Source: Cryptomeria japonica
Lineage: Eukaryota; Streptophyta; Pinopsida; Cupressales; Cupressaceae
Direction: 5' to 3'
DNA length: 64,000 nucleotides
NCBI RefSeq assembly: GCF_030272615.1
Contig: NC_081415.1
Span: 512,065,873-512,129,872, forward strand
Shown here: positions 24,900 to 37,185 of the stretch, in pieces
How positions within the stretch are numbered: the stretch's first letter is position 1
Layout: the number at the start of each line of letters is the position of its first letter
Position numbers and translations under genes: made by a program
The notes under the pieces: model-generated
Seen by the model: the letters and a program-made list of their open reading frames with translations, nothing else
Told to the model about the DNA's origin: nothing
The model's database searches: none

Positions 24900-26180
24900 T
24901 TTTCCATGTTTCTACTGTCATCATTGTTTACTTCGTTGCCAGATGTTGTCTTTAAAATATATTCAGTTTAATGCTCAAGGTAAGTTTCGTTGTTTGAAAA
25001 TGTGATTTAAGTAGAATCTTTTGGTTTTGATTAAGACTTTGATCATGTGTATTAGATGATAATTTAAAATCATTTTAATTCATATAGAAGTTAGGATTCA
25101 TGTCAATGAACATTTGATACATAAATGATTTTTTTTTCATTATTATTTCAAATGGTAAAAAGCTTTATGACATTCTTCACTTTGAAATTATATCTGCTAA
25201 AATTCAAACTTTACATTAATACTTTACATTAATACTCTTTTTCTTATGTTGCATTAGCAACTATTAGAACCATCAGTCAAATCTATGTTTTGAAGTATTG
25301 TCATCAAAGTCAAAATTAGAAATGAATTCAATCAATGGTAGGTACACCTAAAGAAACTAAATTGAACAAATTTTTAAAATTCAACAAATATTTATTGCAT
25401 GCTATAACAGTTTTGACATTGTATGTTGTGGAAAAAGTTATATATTATAAATTTGACAAGATGTTTATCGTTGATTTTATTAATACTTACTGAAAATAGA
25501 TAAAAGAACAAAAGTGTGTACTAATCATTATTGCGAACAATGAAAAACTATGTTATTTTAAATGTGATGTTATTTTACTCTAACTAGAGTAAACCCACCA
25601 AATAAATATAATTTGAATGAGGAGGGAAAGTCTCTTCCTTGTATTGGGTTGTGATTTTCAAGTCTCCATTTGCACACCAAGAAAAGTTTGACTAATATAA
25701 AATTATTGCAACAATTGGAAAAGGTGTCATTAAATGAATAATTTTCCTCAACATTTAAGAAGGATAGGTATCATGTATGACTTATATGGTTCTCTAAAGT
25801 TTTTTATTTATTATATTGTGAAAGTCTACTAATTAAATTTTGAATATGTTATTAGAATAGAAGACATATATTTGTACTATAAATTTATACAAAATTTATA
25901 AATACTTATTTATAAAATAAAAATTCTAGATTTATTAATTCCTAATTTTAATATTATTGAATTATTACTCATTTAATATATTAAGTTCCTTAATAGTTTA
26001 TCTCATAAAAATATACTAACTTAGTTCAAATCATTCAATTTATGTTCAATCTTTTCAAAAAAATTCATACTTTATAATTCTATAACTAAGGAGGAACTCA
26101 ATAAATCTCCTAACATTCAAAAAGATCTTGTAGGCTTAAGAGTTAGCAATTTCATTGCGTGTTCATAGAAAAATATTGAT
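24900..26180 (+). repeat. Dispersed repeat, copy C
   Basis: It matches copies A and B in order, from TCATCATTGTTTACTTC at about 24918 to CTTAAGAGTTAGCAAT at about 26130. It has no SINE and no internal tandem duplication, so it shows the earlier state of the locus, including the intact SINE target at 25506-25520. Confidence 0.7.
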
Positions 26181-29148
26181 TTATAATTTTTTTTCATAAT
26201 TTAAATATAAATTTCTAATAACAAATAATTAAAACATAAAATAATATAATATCAATTTTATTTTTATTTTTATATACTTTTATTTATTCTGATTTTTTCC
26301 AACACTATTAAATTATAATAAATAAAAATTTATAATAATTTATTTTATTTAATGATAAATAATCTCTTTAAACATATAAATTTTAAATTGTAAACTTCAT
26401 AATATGAAAAAGCACCACAAAAACTACCTATCGAGTGAGACCTATGTGAGGAAAAGACATAAGCTAACCTTAAAAATGACATTCCTATGACAATAAAAGG
26501 TGAATTTTAAACTCCTTAAATACAAAAATTGGATGGATTTTTTTCTCTCTAAAAAACCTTTGCAAGAGTACAAATGAGTAAAAAACAATATAAGAGGAAA
26601 TATTTGAGTAAAATATAAGGGGAAACAATTTCAAAACATTTCAAATCCCAAATTCCATATAAATTAATTAAAATCCACTCTGTACCTAATTAGATGAAAA
26701 AGCATCCCTTTAAATTCTTTCTAGCATGTAATCTTGGAAGATCACTTTTCTCCTTAGCTTCTTGAACTTTGTGTTTTTCCCATGGTAACTTATAATAAGA
26801 ATGCATCCATTTTTCATCTCCCCACCCAAAGAATCTCATATTAAATACTCTAGTTTTATTTTCTCTCTCTTAAACTAGCTTTATTGGTTTTAAACAAAAG
26901 GCATGTTCCATAGGGGCTATACTAATGTCTTTATAATCATAGCATATGTATTTACCTAGTGTAACATTTTATCTAGCTACAATGATCAAATCATGTGCTT
27001 TTAATAACATTTTTTTCCCATGACAAGATTCCTTAACAACGAGGAGAAAGACCAAGCAAGAAAATAATGGATCCATATTTCATTTTTAGCATTGTGAGAG
27101 AGTAATGAGTATGTTCTCCTAAGAAATTAAAATTTTCCATGGTTTTCCTTCTTTGCTCCTTAACATATACACTTTGAAATAGTATAAGAATAAAATACCA
27201 AGTCTAATAGTCATGACTTAATTTAGGGATCAAGTCAACAATTGTTTGTCACTACTATTAGAAAAGGGAAACTTATATGATGGACAATATATTATAGTAG
27301 AAATTTGAAAATTTCCTATCTTTCAAATCATGGATCTTCTTTTAAGAAAAATACGTAATTTGATTTTGCTAACAATTTCAATCTAATGATCATGAATTAA
27401 ATTACTCTTTTTTTACACCCACTCTTTTATGTTACATTAATTATTTTCAATATGATTGCTAAAAATTTCAATTGTTGTAACACCATAATTTGCACCCCAT
27501 GCAATTCCACACTACATAAGCACCTTTTATTTAAGTTGATTGTAGATATTTCTTTGGCCCTTTACCCACTCAGCTAGTGTATCTTTCCTTGTCACCTTCT
27601 TCCTTTTCCTTTGGTGCAATTTTTATGGTTGTACAATTCATAGACGAAAACCTGCCACAAAGATGTTCATCCATTGCACTTTCATCTTACAAATTTGCAG
27701 ACTATAGGTGATCATTGGAATATTACGTCTACAATACCTAGTAGTGTAACACCTCCCTCTCTGACAATCAATGTTGAGATTCTTCTGTAGCGCCTATATC
27801 TTGCCTATTTGAGCTTCATTGGGTTGGGTCCTTTGGGTTTTCCTAAAAATTCTTAGCTTCTTCACACATCCTTATATCACATTCTTACAAGATATAGTTC
27901 TCTACTTCTTTGCCTTGGGGTTTTGGTCATTTAGGTTTTGAACCACTACCATCACACCATATCCATTCTTACAACTCTGTGTCTTTGAGTGTTTTGTAGT
28001 CATCTTCACTCCAGTAGGATTTTGTTTTGTTGGTGATGAAGTGGAGTTTCTTCACTCTTGTTTATCATATTTGTATCTTCTTGTCTCCATTAGCCTATCA
28101 AGTTTATCGTTTATTGCATTGTATCTCTCATATATTTTTTTCTTTTATCTATCATCTTCAATATCTATGGAGATGTAAACACCAAATCAAGGTTGAACTA
28201 TGGAAAGCCTCTAAAAACAACCCCAATATTCTTGTATTTATAGTTTGTGTGTAGGTTATTGGAGTCTATTCATGTTTATTGGAAACTTCATTCATGGACC
28301 CTTTGTAAAGTCTCTTCTCTTCCTTTCATTTCTCACTTATTTCTTGTTTTATAGTTAGTTATCTTATTGTTATCATTGTTATCACATTAAAATCCATCTT
28401 CTAGTCTATTCTTTGTTTTTTGGTATGGTCTTTGTACTCCATGTGCACAAAACATATACATGTTGCATTGTCATCCAAAACTAGGGCATGCATCCTAGAG
28501 AGACCGCTAATAGAGATCACCCAATGACCTTATTGGCTTGCACTTTTAGATTCTACTATCAAAACATTTTTATCATTTTTTGTGCTTCAACTATTTAGTA
28601 AATTCCACTTATAGGCTTAGATAAATTGTTTCTTATGTCTCCATAGCTCACCAAAGTGCCCCTTTAGTGAGGTAGAGTTGCCCAATTTTCTCCTCTAGGT
28701 TCCATCACCATGAGGGTGTTGAATTCCCTCTTCTACATTTTGGAAAACCTAACATAAACTATTTTGAGCTAATCTTTGTTTGTGTGTGTCTAATACAATT
28801 TAAATTTGTTTGACTTGTAAAAGTAGAAAAACTTGTAGAAATTTTTCTTAATCAAACAAGTGTGGTATTGGGTATCGAGTAACTTTGTAGCACACTCATG
28901 GAGTGGTCAAAGTGTTGTGGATCTTGTCCATGAGATTTACAATCTAAACTACCTCTGGAGTTGTTTTGAGGAGAACATCTAGACCAAGTATCCCTCAAAA
29001 TCATTATAGTCCTACTCAAATTGGCTTGATGTTCTTAGGTATGGTTGATCCAAATGATCTTTTTTCTCCCTATCAACTCACGGGGATCATCACAAGAAGC
29101 ATTTCTACATCTAGTTCACAAAATAATACCTTTGTAAATAGTCCCCTA
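26181..29148. other. No recognisable gene
   Basis: AT-rich to about 27450, then more mixed composition to the start of R2. Open frames at 28027-28254 and 28966-29154 show no domain. Nothing else is supported. Confidence 0.35.
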
Positions 29149-29789
29149 TGTTGAACACACTAGATGCTAAGAGGGTGGTGAATCAACATTAACTAAAATT
29201 TGAACAACTTAAATCCATTTATCCACAACATGAAGAATTAAACAATAGTATCATAAGAACACACACATGAACACCCATTTTTATACGTGCAAAACCTAAA
29301 TTGGGAAAAAACCATAGTGGAAGTCAACCCACAAGATAATCCACTATATATAAAATGATTACAAAAGGTAGAGATAATTTCTCAAGGAATAAGATACAAA
29401 AGAGATTTGTAAACCTGTATCTAACTCCATTTAGGAAAAGATACAAAATTACAATATCAAAAAAGGAACTGTATAAATAGAGGTGTCTCAGAATGCAAAT
29501 TGCAGTCACTATTAAAGGAAAAAACTTTTCTCTTACTAAAATATTTGAACCACCAAACCTTTTAGATCACTGCATCTATATCCACTGTAACTCCTACACT
29601 ACAAAAAGAACTGATAGACTTCCTTGTATCACACCTTTACCCACTTTCGCTTTCACCATTCACATATCAAACTCACTCACATCTTTCTATATCAATGTTT
29701 CACATTCCAATCTCATTTCATATTTCATAGAATAATCAATTAATCAGAAACTCACAAATAACAACAAATAACAACAACAATAGCCAATA
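29149..29789 (-). repeat. R2 3' LTR
   Basis: It starts TGTTGAACAC and shortly after shows GCTAAGAGGGTGGTGAATCA, the G-tract motif found near the same LTR end of R1, R3, R4 and R5. Its inner edge is placed at GCCAATA, next to a C-run that is the polypurine tract on the minus strand. No second copy is in the window, so the edges rest on similarity alone. Confidence 0.6.
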
Positions 29790-29797
29790 GCTCCCCC
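29790..29797 (-). promoter_or_regulatory. R2 polypurine tract
   Basis: On the minus strand this reads TAGGGGGAGC and then TATTGGC, parallel to the GGGGGAGAT-TGTTGGC junction of the other elements, with one change at the LTR start. Confidence 0.5.
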
Positions 29798-29959
29798 TAA
29801 CAATAGTAAAAAATGAAACAAATGAAATATGAAAACATAAACATTTTTTATTGATCTTTCTCCCCCTTTTTCTATCAAGGACAAAGGCCATCAACCACCA
29901 AGCCATTAAAAACATTGAAATCATTTGAATTCATTTAGCTAGATATTCCTTAAAGTGCT

Positions 29960-32046
29960 TCCTTAATTTTATCACTGAGGCCTTCCAAGCATGAGTAGAA
30001 GCATAAAAAATTCTACTTTGACTTTCATAGTCAATACATTTATTTATAGTGATCACCTTTCTCAACACATTCTGCATCAAACAAAAAACTCAAATAAGAA
30101 TAAAGTTTCAACTCAATGTCATCTCTTAATTCTACAAACATCCTAATAAATTTGTCTCTCTGACTTTTCCTCAAGGCTAACTGTTTATGCAATTCATGTG
30201 CCTTATCCCTTTATTTACCATAAACATCTATTAAAAATTTATAAAATTTACCCATTTCAACCAACTGAGACCCAATCTGATCAATTTTATTTTTAAACTT
30301 TTGTGTGGAAACCGACCACTTCAAACAAAATTTATAAAACCTTTCAGCTTCACCAATCAATTTCTTGAAATTTAATAGATTAAGAATTCACACCTGATGA
30401 GCCTTCCTACATTTCTTAGTAATCATTTCTTGCATGTTTCCTTCAATAAATTCCATATTAACATCTTCTTCATCAATTCTCTCAATAAATGCTTCAACAA
30501 GCTCCTCCGAAAAGACACTTTGCAATATTAGTCACAACCAGATTGTTCTGCACTAAATACCTCACAAAATCCTTCTCAATAACATACTACTCATACAACA
30601 CATGATCATGATAATATTATCCAATAGACTTCATACCGCTAGGCTTCTCAAACAACTTCAACACCTTTTATTCTATAAAATCATCATCATTGGATATTTC
30701 TTTGGAAACTTACTACTCCTTGTCTACTTGCGCATTCTAAGCTATTACCTATTCTATCTTTATTTCTTCTTCTTCCTCATCACTATCAATATTCACTGGC
30801 ATGATTTCCTTCTTCTTTGAACTCTCTATCTTTTCTCTTTTTTCAATATTAGAACTAGAAGCAAAGACATCTCTGAAAAACCTTCTTTATTTCTTCGATT
30901 TCTTATCTAGTGCTAGCATTTCAAACCTTCCAATAATCTCATCTCTTGTACCAAATCTCTATGCATACAGAACTTTTGGTATCATCAAAATTTTCTCTAA
31001 TAACTTCATACATTCATCTTCAAGATCTTCATAAGGTAATGGAGTTTCCCAAGATGCTCTTGGAACTACAACTTCTTTAAAAACATTATATTTATCAACT
31101 AAAAACATAATGTTGTTTTCATACCAATCCAAAACCTTGGGAGGAATCTGATTCCTCAAAACTAGATCACTCCTAATTTTTTCAAAGAAATTTCTACACA
31201 TCTTAGAATTTTATTCCAAACCATCTAAATATCTTTTGATCTGAGACCCAATAGTCATATGATTCATCCATGAAATTCTCTCAATACAAGGAAATGAATG
31301 GAGAAAATAGAAAACCAAAAAAACAATCACAGAAGCATAATGAAATGGATACATCTCACTATTCATCATCTTTAGGTTGTCAAACAATAGTGTGTATAAT
31401 CTCACACAAATCATACTTGGCATTCTCTATAACCATCCTATATGCTATACGAACTTTGGTTGATGCGTGAGAACCCTTTTTATTCATATAATAAAATTTG
31501 TATGATATTTCCATTGTTGTATATCTAACATTTGCATCTCTAATGGTGTCAATTCTCAATGCTCTTCCATTTTATACAACACCAGTCAAATGATTCACTT
31601 CAACATTCTTAACAAATTTCAGCATCGACACTACACTGGTCACACATAACCCTATCATAGCTTGCAATTCATCTTTTTAAGTAAAGTATTATTTATCAAG
31701 CCATAAATGTGTACCATGAATCCTACTAAGAAGAATTCTAATAATTTCTTCATCTGTGATCATTGAAAAAAAATTCCATGAATCCAAAACCTTGAATCCT
31801 TGGGCGCCAAATTCATTTTTCAATCTCTACGAACTACCAGCCAAATTGATCTATCTGAAAGCTATAATATTTCCATGATCATACTACTCTAAGTAAATAT
31901 GAATATACTTACAAACATCTTCCTTATGAGTAATATGATCATCAATTCCAAAAAAAATCCAATTGAATCTATTTCTAACAAGAAATAAAAGGCTTTAATT
32001 CATACACAAGTCTAGAATCATTATTAATACTTACAATTTTTGCCAT
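29960..32046 (-). pseudogene. R2 ORF2, unknown conserved protein (heavily broken)
   Basis: The start ATG is placed at 32046. The frame carries the group's landmarks: an ILLSRIHGTHLWLDK motif (about 31695-31750), then after several stops an IPPKVLDWYENNIMFLVD segment and a VVVPRASWETPLPYE motif (30960-31130), equal to the VVEP...PMGYE motif of R3-R5, followed by an acidic stretch (about 30770-30860). Stops are frequent and the C-terminal end is uncertain. Function unknown, as for R1 ORF2. Confidence 0.6.
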
Positions 32047-32292
32047 TATGCCAAATCACTACTCGACAAACTCTTTTCTCACACTTCTACTTGAATTTGC
32101 ACGTTTATCTTTCCTTCACTTCTTAAATTGCAAGTGCCCAAATGATCATAATCACCAAAATAAACACTCAGAAATTAGGTCTTCAAAAAGTTGATGCATT
32201 ATTTGCCGAACCTCCAAACAGTACATCCAAACCACATATATCTTCCAAGTTGAGGAGAATCTCATCATCAAACCAAGAGGGGTCGTAAAGAT

Positions 32293-32297
32293 GTTTT
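32293..32297. repeat. C1 target-site duplication, left copy
   Basis: GTTTT, identical to 37123-37127. It directly abuts the TGTTGG start of the left C1 LTR. Confidence 0.85.
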
Positions 32298-32747
32298 TGT
32301 TGGAGTAAATAATTATTCATCTTGGATATTATTACACTATACTTAAGTTTACTTGGGAAATGCATTTCATAGTAGTTTGGGTATGAGACACTTGGGAGTT
32401 TGTGCCACATTGGGATAGTGTGTGTAGGAGAATTTCCACCCTTTATGGTGTGATCTTGTTGGTACACTTCACATTCAATGGGTGATTCACCTCATGTGGA
32501 ATATTATATTGTTTCTCCTACCTACCCACACCTATTTCCTACCTACCCTTGTTTCTTGTTGAGCCACATGTCATGTTTGTGTGCTCACATATCCATATAG
32601 CCTTGCCTATATAAGCAGGCTCATATTCATTGTAACTATTGAACTACTGATCATTTTCTATTGATGAGAATACAGTTTATTCTTGTTCTATATTGTGTCT
32701 CTATTTTTTACATTTCATTGAGCTCTTGATCTTGGCAAGATCTCACA
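32298..32747 (+). repeat. C1 5' LTR
   Basis: 450 bp from TGTTGGAGTAAAT to GATCTCACA, nearly identical to 36673-37122. A TATATAAG word at about 32608 is a likely TATA element and CATTGTAACTATTGAAC follows, so transcription probably starts shortly downstream. Confidence 0.93.
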
Positions 32748-32759
32748 TGGCATTAGAGC
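32748..32759 (+). promoter_or_regulatory. C1 primer binding site
   Basis: TGGCATTAGAGC directly follows the 5' LTR. It differs by two bases from the TGGTATCAGAGC that pairs with initiator Met-tRNA, consistent with later mutation. Confidence 0.8.
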
Positions 32760-33119
32760 CATTAGAGCGTCATTGATTCATCTTGAAGAGGCATTATTGC
32801 AATGTCAAGAGGAAGACCTGAGGAGCAACATCTTTTGGAGGCCTCCTAGACCAGATCCGACCTTGTCATTGCGTCCAGGTGGCCGTTTCCATGAATTTTG
32901 GTTATAAAGTCGGCCTATTTTGGTGAGAAAAATATTTTCGACAATTTTGCTATTATTGTATGAACTTTGAAAAAAAATTTCAAAAAAAAAATTATTTATA
33001 TTTCTGCAAAAATATTTGGAAAAAAAAAAAAAATTTGCAAAAAATTTTAAAATTTTTTTTTCGAAAAAATTAAATTTTGAAAATAAAAAAATCAAAATTT
33101 TTTTGTTTGGGGGGTCCGA

Positions 33120-33540
33120 AGACCCCCCTGTAGCCCTTGCAAGTCCTAGCTTCCCCACACGTCACCTCCTGCACCGCCTCGCTGTAGCACCACATGGCGC
33201 CGCCACCGCACTACCCCCGCCACTGCTGCCCCAGCGACGCCCCCCTCTGCGCCGCCCCCGCCAGTCCCGCTGACGCCTTCGCCGCCGCCGCCAGCACCTC
33301 GCCTCCGGCCACCACGTCACTGCTGATGCCTCCTGCCGACCCTGCACCGATTGCCATGTGGACCCTACCACATCAGCACCACGACAGCAGATGCAATAGC
33401 CCAATTGATTGCCACATCACCTGTCCTGTCACTACGACCGTACCACCCAGTCAGATCATGCCACGTCAGCGCCCAGTCAACCGTGAAGTTTTGGCAACGG
33501 TCATACGACTGTCAAATTTAACCCCGTAGTGCGCTGATGT
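33120..33540 (+). other. GC-rich island in the C1 leader
   Basis: About 400 bp rich in CGCC and CCG words sits between the left LTR and gag, in a window that is otherwise AT-rich. It is bordered by long A and T runs (32970-33110). Open frames here on both strands (for example 33194-33529, Pro/Ala/Ser-rich) follow from the composition and show no domain; I do not call them genes. Confidence 0.6.
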
Positions 33541-34170
33541 CATCATTTTTCAAAAATTTTGCAGGCCCCTCTCATTGAGCTTTTTGATTTTGTAGTTCAA
33601 CTTCAAATGGCCATATCTTGCTCATTTTTGCTCACTTTTTGGTGCAATGTTTTTTGAAATGGGCTAGAATTTCATGTACTTTCACATGGTGGAATTATGT
33701 TCTAATTTTGGTGGACAGATTTTTCAGAATTCTGAATTTTTGGTGACTGTACCTATCCAATCCCCATTTTTACAACTTTCAGGACTCCGTTCGGGCTCAT
33801 ACGAACTCCTTTTCAAGTGCCATTTTTCTTAAAGTGCATGAGTTTTCCTCTACTTTCATAATCTGCTATCAATTTTCTGCAATTTTGGGTAGAAATTATA
33901 CTTTCAGCATATGGTCTTATTTGGCCAAATTGGCACTTGTATTGGATAGATCTATCTTTCTAGTCTTTTGCATTGTAGTTCTTAGCCTATTGGGGGCAGA
34001 TGTAAAACAAAATCAGAAGTCCACCTTTCCATTTTTTGCAAGTGGCCTATTGTACACGAACTACATATAAATTGCCAAAATCATCATTTTGGGGGGGGTA
34101 CTTTGATTGAGTGAATTTGGGGGGTGTATCTTGTGCTTTTGTGCTCTTGTTTTACTTCCTTTTTTCTTCT

Positions 34171-35290
34171 ATGGGTTCTTCTAAGTTTCCTCTCTTAACT
34201 CCTCATAATTATGCTACTTGGAAAATTGATGCATGGAGTAAACTTATGGAAAAAGGACTAACTCATTACATTGATGGAACTATTGTTGCTCCTACTAATC
34301 CTAAGGTTGATCCAGTTGGTCACTTGGATTGGCTCACTAAAAATATCATGGCAATTGGTACCTTAAGAAAGTATGTATCAAAGGATCTCATCTTTCATAT
34401 TGAAAAGTGTACTCTAATCAAGGATGCTTGGCAAAAGTTTCAAGACTTGTATGGTCAAGTTGATGAGATTAGGGTATATCAAATTGATAGTGATCTCACC
34501 ATGTTGGATCCCAATAACTTTGATACTATACAAGATTATGTCACTAAGGCAAATGAGTTGAGGGCACAACTCAAAGATTGTGGCATTGATAAGAAGGATA
34601 CTGAATTGATCTTCAACTTGATGGGCGCATTCCACAAGAATATGCAGCATTTGTTTCTAGTTTCCAAACCCATAGGATGAAAATGGGTTCAAGCTACACA
34701 ATGCCTACATTTGATGCTTTCAATGAAATGTTGATGATGGAACAAACTAAGTTGATAAGCATGGGCTTTCATAAGGCTTCTAAGTCTCAAGCATTAGTGG
34801 CAAAGCAAGGGAACAAAGGAAATCAAGGAAAGGACAACTCAAACAAGAAGAAATGGCAATCAAAGCCTAAGGACAAACCATCATCCTATGCACAACAAGG
34901 AGATACATCCTCTTCCAAGAGGGCTAATTCACCAAAGAGGGAGAAACCTACTTGTGCCTATTGTAAAAAGTTTGGTCATGAGGAGCGTCGTTGCCATTCT
35001 AAGATGATTGATGAGCTCACACATATCCTCAAAAAGCATAACATTGATTTGCCTAATGTCTACAAGAGGATGATTCATCAACCTCCACTTCCTCACATTC
35101 AGAAGGAAAAGGGCAAGCATTCATGGCTTCTATAAGTGGGAAGACTCACTCTTTTGGGACAAGAAAAGGAAAAGCTCTATGTGCTACTATCAGTCCTGAT
35201 TCAGAGAGATGGCTTCTAGATTCAGGGGATTCTCATCTTATGGCATCTTCGCAGTCAATGTTCTCTACATTTGAGCCTTGCACCATCTGC
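34171..35290 (+). pseudogene. C1 gag and protease region (frameshifted)
   Basis: The ATG at 34171 opens a typical plant copia gag (MGSSKFPLLTPHNYATWK..., with the W, the LIKDAWQKFQDLYG block and the LRAQLKDCG block), the capsid-forming protein. A one-base loss near 34621 moves the frame; it continues as a region with TFDAFNEMLMMEQ and a CCHC knuckle CAYCKKFGHEERRC at about 34950-34995. After another shift, WLLDSGDSHLM at about 35210-35245 is the aspartic protease active-site region, with DSGD where DSGAS is usual. A stop lies just after. The enzymes that normally follow are absent. Confidence 0.85.
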
Positions 35291-36447
35291 AGATTTTGAT
35301 GGGCAATCATACATACATGGATGTGATTGGGAAAGGATCTATTGACATTGTGGATAACTCCTTCAATGATGTGTTGTGTGTACCCCACTTGATAAACAAT
35401 CTCCTTTCCATCTATCAAATCACACATGGCACAACTAAGAGAGTTGTGGAGTTCACACCTGAGTCAGTTTTCATTAGAGACTTGGAGACTAGAGATATCA
35501 TTGTGAATGGGGTGGTTGATCATGCATCTCAGTTATACTCCTTTTCAGATTTTGTTGATGATGATTTCACATTTGATGATTCTACACATGATGATCACAC
35601 TTCTTGTGATGGTTCAGATTTTGAGGAGAACTTTGGGCACTTGAACATGGGGATTCTCACATGTGACCCCATTCTTGAGACTTGTATTTCATCTCCTCAT
35701 ATTGATATCACATCACCTATTGCACCTGATGATGCAGATAGTGCGACAATTTTGGCTTCATGTGATTCAGTACAATAGGATATTCATTGTCTTCCAGCTT
35801 CAGATTCATGGGATGATTACTTGACAGACATTGCAGGTTTGTTTGTGGAATCCTACATTGCAGATTTGGGAGACATCATTGATGACATTCATCTTCTCTT
35901 TGATGAAGATGATCCTTCTTCGATTGTTGCGAGGTCACACTTTGATCCTCTTGTTCATTCTCTACATGATCATTCTTTTGAGATTGACATGATTGTGGAT
36001 ACTTATGTATAACACCTGGAGGAGGTCTCTTTATCTTTTGAGGAGACATGTGAGTCTTTGGGACATGTTCTACATCCATCTCCACTAGATCTTGGAGTGC
36101 CTTTTTCAGCAATGTGTCACAACTTACCACCTTTGGAGGGGGTATCTTTCAGCATCGACATGGGGACACTTGAGCAGTTTTCAGAGATTCCTTTCATCAT
36201 GAGTTTTTTTCATACATCTTCCCTTCAAGATTGGGGAGACTTCATGGATACACCTTTGGTTTTGTTTCTTCCTAAGGGGAGGAATGTTGTTCAATGTCCA
36301 TGGAGCAGTTTCTTCATACATCGAGCTTCTATCATTGGTGTAGATTCCACATTGAGGGGGGGATTCCTAGTCTCTCTTCTTCTTCTTCTCTCATATGGGG
36401 GGGACTTTTTCCTCACATGGGGTTTTTTCCTTCACATGCTTCTATGA
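35278..36447 (+). pseudogene. C1 post-protease acidic Asp/His/Ser-rich region
   Basis: One frame runs about 390 codons with only a TAG (35776) and a TAA (36010), both where CAG or CAA would fit. It begins with the end of the protease domain (MGNHTYMDVIGKG, then VLCVPHLINNLLS, typical of copia just before integrase). It then turns into a strongly acidic stretch (VDDDFTFDDSTHDDH, LGDIIDDIHLLFDEDD) and ends in a hydrophobic, Phe/Leu-rich tail. No integrase zinc finger, DDE core or reverse transcriptase motif is present. I do not recognise the acidic part; a deletion product or a diverged filler sequence are alternatives. Confidence 0.6.
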
Positions 36448-36661
36448 GAGTTCTTTGTATCTAGTTTTCATCTCTCTTTTGGGGGAGGGTTTTTTCCCAT
36501 TGGGTATTTCTCTCTTTCCCTGCTTTGTGAGATATTTCCTTGCATTGGTTTGCATACATTTGCATTTGTACATGGGTACCTAACATGGCCTAGTAGTCGG
36601 GACCCATCTTGCATTTCTTAGTTGCATTGTAGACTTAAGTACATTCCCGTAAGTTGCACTT

Positions 36662-36672
36662 AAGGGGGGGGG
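36662..36672 (+). promoter_or_regulatory. C1 polypurine tract
   Basis: AAGGGGGGGGG directly before the TGTTGG start of the 3' LTR. Confidence 0.85.
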
Positions 36673-37122
36673 TGTTGGTGTAAATAATTATTCATCTTGG
36701 ATATTATTACACTATACTTAAGTTTACTTAGAAAATGCATTTTGTAGTAGTTTGGGTATGAGACACTTGGGAGTTTGTGTGACATTGGGATAGTGTGTGT
36801 AGGAGAATTTCCACCCTTTATGGTGTGATCTTGATGTTACACTCCACATTCAGTGGGTGATCCACCTCATGTGAAATATTATATTGTTTCTCCTACCTAC
36901 CCACACCTATTTCCTACCTACCCTTGTTTCTTATTGAGCCACATGTCATGTTTGTGTGCTCAAATATCTATATAGCCTTTCCTATATAAGAAGGCTCATA
37001 TTCATTGTAACTATTTAACTATTGATCATTTTCTATTGATGAGAATACAGTTTATTCTTGTCCTATATTGTGTCTCTATTTTGTACATTTCATTGAGCTC
37101 TTGATCTTGGCAAAATCTCACA
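36673..37122 (+). repeat. C1 3' LTR
   Basis: 450 bp, TGTTGGTGTAAAT to AAATCTCACA, the same length as the 5' LTR with a small number of substitutions. TSD GTTTT follows. Confidence 0.93.
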
Positions 37123-37127
37123 GTTTT
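37123..37127. repeat. C1 target-site duplication, right copy
   Basis: GTTTT, identical to 32293-32297. Confidence 0.85.
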
Positions 37128-37185
37128 CATTGAAGCTCCCCCTTAGACCCTACTACATTTATTAATTACTGGAAGAGGAAACTAT

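Larger units (their letters stand above)
32298..37122 (+). mobile_element. C1: non-autonomous Ty1/copia-like LTR retrotransposon
   Basis: Two 450-bp LTRs flanked by the exact 5-bp duplication GTTTT bound the unit. A primer site follows the left LTR and a polypurine tract precedes the right one. Inside are a 1.4-kb leader with a GC-rich island, a copia-type gag, a CCHC knuckle and a DSG protease motif, then an acidic region in place of integrase, reverse transcriptase and RNase H. It sits between ORF1 and ORF2 of R2. Close similarity of the two LTRs suggests it is among the younger insertions. Confidence 0.93.
29149..37185 (-). mobile_element. R2: outermost LTR retrotransposon of the stack (partial, interrupted)
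   Basis: It begins with a 3' LTR (29149-29789), followed on the minus strand reading upstream by a polypurine tract and ORF2. It is split at 32297/37123 by C1. After C1 it resumes at 37128 with the GGTCTAAGGGGGAGC tract that follows ORF1 in this group. At 37185 it is split again by R3. Its ORF1, primer site and 5' LTR must lie beyond the right end of the window. It is the most decayed of the five related elements. Confidence 0.7.

Noticed and set aside
32183-32467. Minus-strand frame of 94 codons across the left edge of C1
   Set aside because: It straddles the LTR boundary and most of it lies in the LTR, so it is a chance frame.
33016-33529. Pro/Ala/Arg-rich open frames on both strands in the C1 leader
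   Set aside because: Overlapping frames on both strands are expected from the GC-rich composition; no start context, no domain, and no continuity with gag.
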